Positions 1 to 6,567 of a DNA stretch of 12,030 nt are shown piece after piece. Position 1 is the first letter of the stretch. The number at the start of each line of letters is the position of its first letter. Under the pieces are notes generated by a model. The model was not told the DNA's origin and searched no databases. It was given only the letters and a program-made list of their open reading frames with translations. This stretch comes from Marinobacterium sp. xm-d-530 (GTDB lineage Bacteria > Pseudomonadota > Gammaproteobacteria > Pseudomonadales > Balneatricaceae). The stretch covers positions 1-12,030 of the forward strand of contig CATEEE010000179.1 in NCBI GenBank assembly GCA_949499045.1. Reading direction: 5' to 3'. The translations under genes were made by a program, and so were the position numbers.

Positions 1-195
1 CTGACCGACAAGAATCAATTTCAAATGCCCTCTTTAATATCGCCCGAGCAAGCGGCTGTAGAGATAGTCAAAGGGTTGAAAGGTCGAAGTTTTGAAATTC
101 GCTTTCCAAAACTCTTCGCAGCAACACTTGCCTTGTTGCGGCACTTGCCCTACAAACTCTATTTCCCTCTGGTTAAACGGGTCACTAAACGATGA
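1..195 (+). CDS. Short-chain dehydrogenase/reductase, C-terminal fragment (5' end outside window)
   Basis: An open frame runs from base 1 to a TGA at 193-195 and gives 64 residues. It holds the typical tail of this SDR subgroup: MPSLISPEQAA, then a segment like VKGLKGRSFEIRFPKLF, then a hydrophobic/basic end (LPYKLYFPLVKRVTKR). The Rossmann nucleotide-binding motif and the YxxxK catalytic site would lie off the left edge, so the SDR call rests on the tail alone. The stop overlaps the start of the next gene (ATGA, 192-195), so the two are very likely translationally coupled. SDRs of this type recur beside NTF2-like, DUF1365 and CFA-synthase-like genes in RpoE-ChrR loci, which supports a redox step on a lipid-related substrate. 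The substrate is unknown. Confidence 0.75.
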   Translation: MTDKNQFQMPSLISPEQAAVEIVKGLKGRSFEIRFPKLFAATLALLRHLPYKLYFPLVKRVTKR

Positions 196-617
196 GTCAA
201 ACATCGGTACAACAATACGTTGAGCTTTTTGAAAACTTAACACCTGAAACTGTTAATCAGTTTGAATCACTGGTGACTCCTGATGTTCGATTCGCCGATC
301 CTTTTAACGACGTTCGTGGCTTCTCGAAAATGTGTGAGATTCTGACTGATATGTTCGAGCGCTCTGAAAATCCATCGTTTAAAGTTTATGAGTGGTTTGA
401 GCAAACAGGTATGGCATACATTCGTTGGGAGTTCAGTGCAAAACTACCGGTATTGGGGGCTTTTAAAACGGATGGGGTCAGTCGTCTATCGCTTAGTGAG
501 AATGGATTGATCAGCGAGCATGTGGATTATTGGGACAGTGCGCCTTTGTACATGAGGCTGCCCCTTCTAGGTCGGATTTTGCGTTCAATCAAAGCGAAAA
601 TGGCACTTCCTTCATAG
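192..617 (+). CDS. NTF2/SnoaL-like small protein
   Basis: The protein has 141 residues, the usual size for a single cone-shaped NTF2-like domain. The N-terminal helical part (VQQYVELFENLTPETVNQF) is followed by a strand with the family signature DVRFADPFNDVRG (about 31-43), a Trp/Tyr-rich central sheet (VYEWFEQTGMAYIRWEF), and a C-terminal HVDYWDSAPLYMRLPLLGRIL segment that is amphipathic and ends basic. No catalytic residue can be assigned; such folds may be small enzymes (isomerase, cyclase) or binding proteins. The ATG at 192 overlaps the upstream SDR stop and has no good Shine-Dalgarno, so coupled translation is likely. The 3' end overlaps the last 29 bp of the opposing DUF3833 gene. The partnership with an SDR in a photo-oxidative stress locus suggests work on a modified lipid, which is inference. 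Confidence 0.8.
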   Translation: MSQTSVQQYVELFENLTPETVNQFESLVTPDVRFADPFNDVRGFSKMCEILTDMFERSENPSFKVYEWFEQTGMAYIRWEFSAKLPVLGAFKTDGVSRLSLSENGLISEHVDYWDSAPLYMRLPLLGRILRSIKAKMALPS

Positions 618-1140
618 CATCACCGCGCATAAAGCTTAGGGTGACTGTGCCGATTGTGAAACCCCATTTTTTCACATAGGCTCTGTTGATGAGTACGCCG
701 CCTTGTTGCAGCAACATCCAATCATCAAAGGTGACACGCCAGCTGCCATCACCCACCTTCAAGTCAATGTCGTACTGCCAGTTCAATGTATTGCCCTGTC
801 TAGTTCCGCTTGCAGAACCAATAACATCCTCAGCAAGCCCCTTGTAGCTACCAGTGGTTGATGACGTTATTTCCCAAATGCGCTGATCGCGTTCGCCATC
901 GTCGTATAGAAACTGTTCATCTAGAGTGAGCGTTTTGCCATCCCACTCTCCGTCAATCTCAACTTGAAACTGACGTCTGATAGTACCGAATCGATCTTCG
1001 AAGATGCCCCAGGCATAGACTTTGCCATTGAAGTACTCCTCAATTTTCAATTCAGGCTGCGATTGACTGATTTGATCGATCTGCATTTGTGAACACCCAC
1101 TCAAAATAACCATCAGTAAAACGGCTAACGCTTTTTTCAA
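589..1140 (-). CDS. DUF3833-family lipoprotein (TTG start)
   Basis: The protein has 183 residues. MKKALAVLLMVILSGC is a lipoprotein signal peptide with lipobox LSGC, so Cys16 would be the lipidated residue; Ser at +2 suggests outer-membrane sorting. The rest is a beta-rich domain characteristic of DUF3833: KIEEYFNGKVYAWGIFEDRFG (about 32-52), a WDG turn, DEQFLYDDGERDQRIWEI, and near the C-terminus DDWMLLQQGGVLINRAYVKKWGF. The start is TTG (1138-1140), supported by AGGAG eight bases upstream and by the signal peptide beginning exactly there; the TTG overlaps the TGA of the transporter gene (TTGA). It is the last gene of the five-gene leftward operon. Molecular function is unknown; the fold resembles lipocalin-like lipid carriers, an inference from size, beta content and lipidation. 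Confidence 0.85.
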   Translation of the reverse strand: MKKALAVLLMVILSGCSQMQIDQISQSQPELKIEEYFNGKVYAWGIFEDRFGTIRRQFQVEIDGEWDGKTLTLDEQFLYDDGERDQRIWEITSSTTGSYKGLAEDVIGSASGTRQGNTLNWQYDIDLKVGDGSWRVTFDDWMLLQQGGVLINRAYVKKWGFTIGTVTLSFMRGDAMKEVPFSL

Positions 1141-2453
1141 CGTATGGTCTCCTGAGCTAAACGCTGTTTAATTTTCTTATGTGTATTAGCGCTCAATTTA
1201 AAGTCTTGAACGACCAATACGGCTATTATTTTAAATACGCTCGGTAATAGTGCGTAGATCAATGCCAGTGCTAAGGGGGACTGGCCCATCAGTTCTAGCA
1301 GTCCAAAAGCAAGTGTTGCAGAGAGTGCTAATGCCAGTTTTGTAATCATGTTCCAGAGTGCAAAGAGCAAATTGGTTTGGGATAGACCAAATCGCCACAG
1401 ATGGTAATCAGCAACATCAGCCTGAATCGCATGGGGAATCGAAAGGTCAGCCCCCAGCATTGCACCGGTTAGTAGGCAGATAGGAATAAATAGCCAGGCA
1501 CTGTCGCTGCCAAGCAGACTGGCTGGAATAAAGACCACTGCACTGATAAACATACCGGTTCGCCAAAGATTCATTCGATCAATGCTGCGAGTCAGCTTTA
1601 TCCAAATGGGAATTGAGAGAATGCACGAGAGAAAATAGATCGAGATGTAGAATGTTCGGTCACTCTCAGGTAGAAAAAGAACCGTTGTTATATAGAGCGG
1701 AAACAGTGTCGCTGGAACGCCATTTGCTAAACCATTAAAAAACCAAGAGATGGCCAGTCTTTTTGCTAGACAATTTCGTTGAATCGGTCGCCATGTTGAG
1801 ATTGTTTGTTTAAGAGAAGTTCTAGGTTTAATCGAGGGTTTTAGACGAAGGTTGGCCATCAGAAGAGTCAGGGTGACCGCACCTAGGACTAGTGCTATCC
1901 AGACAACTGCTCTGAGTGCTTCTGTGCTTGAATAACCAAGATAGACCAACAATGCAGGTATAAGCGCGGAGAGCAGAAGCCCAATCAAACCAAGAAACTC
2001 CCTTAGCGACGCGATTTGAATGCGCTCTTGTGCATTGCTACTTAAACGTACTAGCCAGCTAAGGTAAGGGATTTGGATCAGCGTCCAGCCAAAAAAGAGA
2101 CCGATTAATCCAAGGCTCATCGAGGCGGCTGCCAAATGCTCAACGGGATAGATCAATAGCAGGGCTGATGGGATGCAAATTAGACCACCCAGTATGATGA
2201 CTCTTCGTTGTGCTCTGTCTGACAGACGATCGTTCATCCTACCTATATAAGGGTCTACAACGAGGTCTGAGACTCTTGCGAAGAATAGAATTAGTGCAAT
2301 AAACCCTAGGGATAGTCCCCACTGTTCGTGATACCAGGTTGGTAGATTGATGTAGAGCGCTAAAGTTGGGAGAGAGAGTGGAAGAGCCGGCAGGGCGTAT
2401 AGCCCTAGCTGGCTCTTCGAGAGTTTAGTGCTGTATCTTGTAGAGTCCGACAT
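1137..2453 (-). CDS. MFS transporter, GPH (glycoside-pentoside-hexuronide)-like
   Basis: An integral inner-membrane protein of 438 residues with about 12 hydrophobic segments. The first cytoplasmic loop carries the GPH signature RVSDLVVDPYIGRMNDR (about 60-76), including the Asp-Pro and DR pairs typical of cation:sugar symporters. A basic/polar central loop (about 207-235) separates the two halves. An upstream GTG at 2481-2483 would add ten residues but has no Shine-Dalgarno. The ATG at 2451-2453 has GAGGG eight bases upstream and is preferred; with it the gene overlaps the preceding CFA-like gene by 29 bp. GPH-fold proteins include the lipid transporter MFSD2A and LplT-like flippases as well as sugar carriers. 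In this lipid operon a lipid or lysolipid substrate is plausible but unproven. Confidence 0.85.
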   Translation of the reverse strand: MSDSTRYSTKLSKSQLGLYALPALPLSLPTLALYINLPTWYHEQWGLSLGFIALILFFARVSDLVVDPYIGRMNDRLSDRAQRRVIILGGLICIPSALLLIYPVEHLAAASMSLGLIGLFFGWTLIQIPYLSWLVRLSSNAQERIQIASLREFLGLIGLLLSALIPALLVYLGYSSTEALRAVVWIALVLGAVTLTLLMANLRLKPSIKPRTSLKQTISTWRPIQRNCLAKRLAISWFFNGLANGVPATLFPLYITTVLFLPESDRTFYISIYFLSCILSIPIWIKLTRSIDRMNLWRTGMFISAVVFIPASLLGSDSAWLFIPICLLTGAMLGADLSIPHAIQADVADYHLWRFGLSQTNLLFALWNMITKLALALSATLAFGLLELMGQSPLALALIYALLPSVFKIIAVLVVQDFKLSANTHKKIKQRLAQETIR

Positions 2454-3660
2454 CAATCGAACCCTCTCTGAAACCACCTTCACAGTACGCTAAGTAGTAG
2501 ACCCACATGCGTCTGAAACGCTCATCAAAGGCTTCTGTTGCTTTAATCGTTGGCCATGCATTAAGGAAATTACGACGCCAAATTTCCAGTGTTTTAGCGT
2601 AATCCAGACCGAACAGTTTCTGTTCACAGAGTTTTAGGTCGGCCAATAAGATTTCACCTTGAAGAGCCGTTGGGCTCGGTAGCATGCCACCCGGGAATAT
2701 GTAGCGTTGTATAAAGTCAGCAGAGCTGCGGTACTGTTCGAACCGATCATCTGCAATGCTAATGATCTGTAGGGCAGCGCTACCACCCTGTTTTAGACGT
2801 TTCTTTAAGGTCTCGAAATAGGTTGGCCAGTGCTCTTCCCCAACCGCTTCAAACATCTCTATTGAGACAATGTGATCGTATTCACCCTGTACGTCTCGAT
2901 AATCAATCAGCTGGAGATCCGCTTTATCTGCTAAATTCAGCCTTGCCATTCGATCTTTGGCAAACGCGAGCTGTTCTTTGGATAGCGTTATTCCCGTCAC
3001 CTTGGCACCAAACTCGTTGGTGGCAATCTCTGCAAACCCTCCCCAACCACAGCCGATTTCAAGCACGTGTTCACCCGCTTTGAGATCTAACATCTGGCAA
3101 ATGGTTCGGTATTTGTTGAGTTGAGCCTCTTCTAATGACTCCTGTCCATTAAAAAGAGCTGACGAGTAGGTGAAGGTTGGATCCAGCCATTGTTCATAGA
3201 AATCGTTGCCTAAGTCATAGTGGTAAGAGATGTTCTTACGGCTGCCTTTTTTGGTATTCGCTCGGCCTAAATGGCTTAGGCGGTTGAATAGGCGCAGAAG
3301 AGGGTGGCCTTTAAGAATATCATTCACTAAGTTTTCGTTGGCTAAGGCCCAACGAATAACACTCACTTCATCAGGTGTTTGCCACTCGCCATCCATGAAG
3401 CTCTCTGCAAAGCCTATGGAGCCACCTCGAACGAGACGACGCAGCGATTTAAAGCTATTAATCTTAATAATCGCGTGGTGCTCATTATCGGTCTGTTGGC
3501 CAAACTCATGAATCATGCCGTTGGGTAGCTCAAGTGTCAGGCGGCCTTTGATCTGACCATCGAGGGTTTTGTGCAACAGATTCAACGCACGGCGATTGAA
3601 CCAACCGAGTGACGAAAGTTGTTGGTCGGAAAGGGTTGTAGTGTATTCAGAAGGACGCAT
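2425..3660 (-). CDS. cfa: Cyclopropane-fatty-acyl-phospholipid synthase-like SAM methyltransferase
   Basis: 411 residues, COG2230 family, acting on unsaturated acyl chains of membrane phospholipids. An N-terminal lipid-facing domain (about 1-130) precedes the methyltransferase fold: ISYHYDLGNDFY (144-155), SAM motif I VLEIGCGWGG (199-208), SIEMFEAVGEEHW (266-278), FIQRYIFPGG (316-325) and a YCEGGF end motif. By motif spacing, E. coli Cfa bicarbonate ligands C139, E239, H266 and Y317 correspond to Ser167, Glu271, Gln298 and Tyr354, so two of four are replaced. It may therefore transfer methyl without closing a cyclopropane. The ATG (3658-3660) has GAGGG six bases upstream and overlaps the DUF1365 gene by 14 bp. 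Family membership is certain; the exact product is not. Confidence 0.9.
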   Translation of the reverse strand: MRPSEYTTTLSDQQLSSLGWFNRRALNLLHKTLDGQIKGRLTLELPNGMIHEFGQQTDNEHHAIIKINSFKSLRRLVRGGSIGFAESFMDGEWQTPDEVSVIRWALANENLVNDILKGHPLLRLFNRLSHLGRANTKKGSRKNISYHYDLGNDFYEQWLDPTFTYSSALFNGQESLEEAQLNKYRTICQMLDLKAGEHVLEIGCGWGGFAEIATNEFGAKVTGITLSKEQLAFAKDRMARLNLADKADLQLIDYRDVQGEYDHIVSIEMFEAVGEEHWPTYFETLKKRLKQGGSAALQIISIADDRFEQYRSSADFIQRYIFPGGMLPSPTALQGEILLADLKLCEQKLFGLDYAKTLEIWRRNFLNAWPTIKATEAFDERFRRMWVYYLAYCEGGFREGSIDVGLYKIQH

Positions 3661-4441
3661 CAGAAACCCTCGTTTTATTATTGATTAAAACCACTTGGTG
3701 AGTCGTGCCTTTGACTCGCTTTTGAAGTGGTACGCGTTTAAGCCAAAGTTGGAGCGCTTCCCAATGAATGCCTGCAATGACTTTGAAGGTCATCAATGGG
3801 TATTTAAAGAGGATTTTTAAAAGTGTTCCATTCGACAGTTCAGTCCGTTTGCCGGTAAAGGTGGCATGGAGAAGGGACCCTTCGGCATTGGACTGTCGAA
3901 TGCAGACAGAAACTCTCTGCTGAGGTGCCTGCATACGAAACTGATAGGGCGCTTCCATGGGCATAAAGGGAGAAACATAAAAACTTTTGCCACTGTTTTG
4001 ACGAATCTGATTACTATCGCTGTTGGTAGGGATCAGATAGCTGTGTCGTTCGCCAAAGGTGTTGTTTACCTCGTATAAAATCACACCCAATGTGCCTTTT
4101 TCGTCGTAACAGTAGAAGACGCTTAGCGGGTTGAATACGTACCCAAACATTCTTGGGTAGCAGAGTATCTTGATTGTGTGACCGTACTCTGAAAATTCGT
4201 ATTTGAGCAGTTGCTCTCTGACCTGCTCTGCAAGGTCACGATCGCTTCCTTCGCCGTGGTCCCGGTTTTTGAAGCTAAAAAGATTCCAGCGCTCTTTGGA
4301 AAACAGGGTCAGATTCGCATCAAGTCTCTCCAATTCATCGAGATCAATGAGCATTGAGGCTACTGAGTAGATAAATCGGTGCCGCTTAGGTCTGAAACGG
4401 TGATGCATCACCTTGCCTTCATAGAGTGCGGAGTTAAACAT
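3647..4441 (-). CDS. DUF1365 domain protein
   Basis: 264 residues covering a full DUF1365 domain. Seen in order: an N-terminal ALYEGKVMHHRFRPKRHRFIY block (5-25) with the conserved His/Arg residues, the hallmark YPRMFGYVFNPLSVFYCYD (95-113), EVNNTFGERHSYL (124-136), and a C-terminal half ending in a membrane-proximal amphipathic region (LFKYPLMTFKVIAGIHWEALQLWLKRVPL). No biochemical function is established for the family that I can name with certainty. It is almost always encoded between an FAD/NAD-binding amine-oxidase-like gene and a CFA-synthase-like gene, as here, implying a role in the same acyl-chain modification. Its ATG shares one base with the upstream gene's TAA (TAATG), a classic termination-reinitiation junction; there is no strong Shine-Dalgarno of its own. 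Confidence 0.9.
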   Translation of the reverse strand: MFNSALYEGKVMHHRFRPKRHRFIYSVASMLIDLDELERLDANLTLFSKERWNLFSFKNRDHGEGSDRDLAEQVREQLLKYEFSEYGHTIKILCYPRMFGYVFNPLSVFYCYDEKGTLGVILYEVNNTFGERHSYLIPTNSDSNQIRQNSGKSFYVSPFMPMEAPYQFRMQAPQQRVSVCIRQSNAEGSLLHATFTGKRTELSNGTLLKILFKYPLMTFKVIAGIHWEALQLWLKRVPLQKRVKGTTHQVVLINNKTRVSDASF

Positions 4442-5811
4442 TAGGCAGCGGTCTCAGGGGTTTGCGTTGCTTTAGCCGGCTCTTGGACATGAATACGACC
4501 ACTGGGGTTGTCAACGGTCCAGGGTCTTAAAGCGCCGCCAAGTTGTTCAGCCACTGCGAGACCGGATTGGATACCATCTTCGTGGAACCCATAACCCATC
4601 CACGCACCACAGAACCAGCTGCGCTGTTCGCCTTGAATGGACCAAATATCTTTTTGAGCTTCAATTGACCGTTGATCAAAGGCAGGGTGGTCATAGAGAA
4701 AACTACCAAGAATCTTATCGGCCTGTGGTTCATCAATCGGATTTAAGGTAACAAAAATATCCTGTTTGGTTTTGAGCGGTTGTAGTGCATTCATCCAGTA
4801 AGTAACGGCTAGTTCACCTTCGCCCTGATCGCTGGAAGCTAAGTAGTTCCATGCAGACCAAGCGCTTTTACGAACGGGCATTTGGCTGGTGTCAGTGTGA
4901 AGTAGCGCGCGATTTCGCTGATAAGGGAATGCGCTCAACAGTCTTTTCTCTTCTGGTGTTGCATCGGCCAGCATCTCAAGTGTTTGATCGGCATGGCATG
5001 CAAAAACGACCTGGTCGAAACGGCGCCTTTGACCGTGGTGATCGATCAGGGTAACCCCCTCATTATCTCGCTCAACGCGGTGGACACGTGCATTTAATAT
5101 CACACCATCCCCTAACTGCTCAGCAACCTTGTTAACGTATTGACGGCTGCCGCCAATCACCGTTCGCCATTGTGGACGATCTTTCACTTGAACCAGTCCA
5201 TGATTCATACAGAATCGCATGAAGGTCTCTGCCGGGTAGTCCAACATCTTATCCATGGGTGTTGACCAGATGGCTGCACTCATCGGGAGAAGGTGCTCAT
5301 TAATAAACGTTTGACTGTAACCCTCACGAGCCAAAAGTTGACCAAGCGTTAATTCGGAAAGACTAGGGTCGTTGTGGAGTCGATCGGAGTCCTTGTAAAA
5401 AGTCAGGATCTCACGGAGAAGTCCCCAGTGCTTAAATGATAGTAGGTTTCGACGTTGTGCAAAGAAACCACCCAAGCCAGAACCGCTGTACTCCACTTTG
5501 CCTTTCTCAAGTGAAACGCCAAATGTCATGTCGGTATCGGTGGTGTCAACATTAAGATGTTTAAAGAACTCGACTAGGTTCGGATAGTTAACCGGATTGA
5601 ACACTATGAACCCTGTATCAACCGGAACTGCCCCCTCTGGAGTGTTAACCTCAACGGTATTTGAGTGGCCGCCAAGACGGTCATCTTTTTCAAAAAGTGA
5701 AACGTTGTGTCGTTTACTTAGTAACCAAGCTGCGGATAATCCTGAAATACCAGAACCGATAACTGCAATATTCAATGGTTTGATGTGCCTTACGTTCATT
5801 ATTGAGTCCAT
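4441..5811 (-). CDS. FAD-dependent oxidoreductase (amine oxidase / COG2907 family)
   Basis: 456 residues. The N-terminus has a dinucleotide-binding fold: IAVIGSGISGLSAAWLL (15-31), the acidic end of strand 2 (LFEKDDRLGGHSNTVEV, 39-55), then DTGFIVFNPVNYPNL. The C-terminus carries the second FAD contact, CGAWMGYGFHEDGIQSGL, where the isoalloxazine side is closed off. This matches the COG2907 desaturase/amine-oxidase-like family that neighbours DUF1365 and CFA-like genes. The likely role is redox chemistry (oxidation or desaturation) on a lipid acyl chain at the membrane; no enzymatic activity can be read from the sequence. It is first in the leftward operon, behind an ECF11-like promoter. The start at 5811 is the first in-frame ATG; another ATG at 5797-5799 is possible, and neither has a strong Shine-Dalgarno. 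Confidence 0.88.
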   Translation of the reverse strand: MDSIMNVRHIKPLNIAVIGSGISGLSAAWLLSKRHNVSLFEKDDRLGGHSNTVEVNTPEGAVPVDTGFIVFNPVNYPNLVEFFKHLNVDTTDTDMTFGVSLEKGKVEYSGSGLGGFFAQRRNLLSFKHWGLLREILTFYKDSDRLHNDPSLSELTLGQLLAREGYSQTFINEHLLPMSAAIWSTPMDKMLDYPAETFMRFCMNHGLVQVKDRPQWRTVIGGSRQYVNKVAEQLGDGVILNARVHRVERDNEGVTLIDHHGQRRRFDQVVFACHADQTLEMLADATPEEKRLLSAFPYQRNRALLHTDTSQMPVRKSAWSAWNYLASSDQGEGELAVTYWMNALQPLKTKQDIFVTLNPIDEPQADKILGSFLYDHPAFDQRSIEAQKDIWSIQGEQRSWFCGAWMGYGFHEDGIQSGLAVAEQLGGALRPWTVDNPSGRIHVQEPAKATQTPETAA

Positions 5812-5830
5812 GCATAAATAGGCTTGAACT

Positions 5831-5860
5831 GCATTACGAACAGTCTACCTTGATAGATCA
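5831..5860 (-). promoter_or_regulatory. Candidate ECF11 (RpoE) promoter for the FAD-DUF1365-CFA-like operon
   Basis: On the minus strand TGATCT (5860-5855) is followed by 18 bases and TAATGC (5836-5831), preceded by CG. The known RpoE promoters of ChrR-type systems have TGATCC as -35 and a CG-TA-rich -10. The hexamer differs by one base from that. A start near 5825 would leave a leader of about 14 nt before the ATG at 5811. Motif match by eye only. Confidence 0.55.
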
Positions 5861-5925
5861 AAATATGTCGGTTATTTTCAAATAATTGGCTATTAGTCAA
5901 CAATTGCTATTTACTGTTCAATCAG

Positions 5926-5956
5926 TGATCCATTTATTAACCCTCTAACGTAGAGT
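5926..5956 (+). promoter_or_regulatory. Candidate autoregulated ECF11 promoter of rpoE-chrR
   Basis: A perfect TGATCC (5926-5931) is followed after 19 bases by TAGAGT (5951-5956), with CG just before it as in other ChrR-dependent RpoE promoters. Transcription would begin around 5962, at or next to the first ATG, which bears on the choice of rpoE start codon. Autoregulation of rpoE-chrR by RpoE is known in Rhodobacter sphaeroides. A near-direct repeat (AATTGGCTATTAGT at about 5883 and AATTGCTATTTACT at about 5902) lies just upstream; its meaning is unknown. Confidence 0.65.
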
Positions 5957-5991
5957 GTGCGATGACAGATAATATATCCGAGGAAACTGAT

Positions 5992-6567
5992 GTGACTGCA
6001 GCAGTGGCAATAGCGGAGCAAAAAAAGAAGAAGGAGCGAGACGCTTGGTCAGACTTGCTCGCATCGCTTTCTGAAACCCGCAGTAAAGTGGATTTCAGCC
6101 GCTTATACGAACATTTTGCACCCAGAGTAAAAGCCTACATTATCCGATTCGGCATGCCAGTAGCGGCCGCTGAAGAGCTTACGCAAGAATCTATGTTGGC
6201 TGTCTGGCGTAAATCACATCTGTACACGCGCAGCAAAGCCAGTGCGAGTACATGGATTTTTACTTTAGCGAGAAACCAATGCATCGATCGACTTCGTAGA
6301 GAAAAAGCGGTCGAGTATGAGTTGCCTGAAGAAGAGATTGATCCCGATCAACGTCATTATGGTGAGCATGCTGTTCTTGAAGAGAGAATGAGTGGGGCCA
6401 TTTCCAAATTGCCTGAAGCTCAGGCACAGGTTCTCTACCTTTCTTATTATGAAGGTAAGAGTCATTCAGAAATTTCCGAGCAGTTAGGTATACCGCTCGG
6501 CAGCGTTAAATCGAGATTGAGATTGGCTTTCAGCAAACTCAAAGCTCATTGGGGAGAAGAAGAGTGA
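5992..6567 (+). CDS. rpoE: ECF sigma factor RpoE (ECF11, ChrR-controlled)
   Basis: Alternative sigma factor that directs RNA polymerase to photo-oxidative stress genes. Counting from the ATG at 5962, sigma region 2 spans about residues 46-114 (FSRLYEHFAPRVKAYI, AEELTQESMLAVWRK, ASTWIFTLARNQCIDRLRR) and region 4 about 145-195 (LPEAQAQVLYLSYYEGKSH, ISEQLGIPLGSVKSRLRLA helix-turn-helix). I place the start at GTG 5992-5994, giving 191 residues, because GAGGA lies seven bases upstream and because the candidate promoter would make the ATG at 5962 essentially leaderless. The ATG form has 201 residues and only adds MTDNISEETD, outside both domains. The stop overlaps the chrR start (GTGA, 6564-6567), so sigma and anti-sigma are translationally coupled. 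Identification as ECF11 rests on the ChrR partner and the photolyase/CFA-like context. Confidence 0.93.
   Translation: MTAAVAIAEQKKKKERDAWSDLLASLSETRSKVDFSRLYEHFAPRVKAYIIRFGMPVAAAEELTQESMLAVWRKSHLYTRSKASASTWIFTLARNQCIDRLRREKAVEYELPEEEIDPDQRHYGEHAVLEERMSGAISKLPEAQAQVLYLSYYEGKSHSEISEQLGIPLGSVKSRLRLAFSKLKAHWGEEE

Noticed and set aside
2454..2483. GTG start ten codons upstream for the MFS transporter
   Set aside because: No Shine-Dalgarno there, while ATG 2453 has GAGGG at good spacing.
3866..4078. Open frame opposite the DUF1365 gene, and similar opposite-strand frames in the CFA-like, FAD and photolyase genes
   Set aside because: Antisense to well-recognised domains, no recognisable protein features and no independent promoter or ribosome-binding site.
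5875..5905. Minus-strand TTGACT with GAAAAT 16 bp on as a housekeeping promoter for the lipid operon
   Set aside because: The -10 is weak and the ECF-like site nearer the gene fits better; possible but not supported enough to list.
6549..6563. TTG start five codons upstream for chrR
   Set aside because: It overlaps the Shine-Dalgarno and shifts the zinc-ligand numbering (H6, H31, C35, C38) that matches R. sphaeroides ChrR from GTG 6564.
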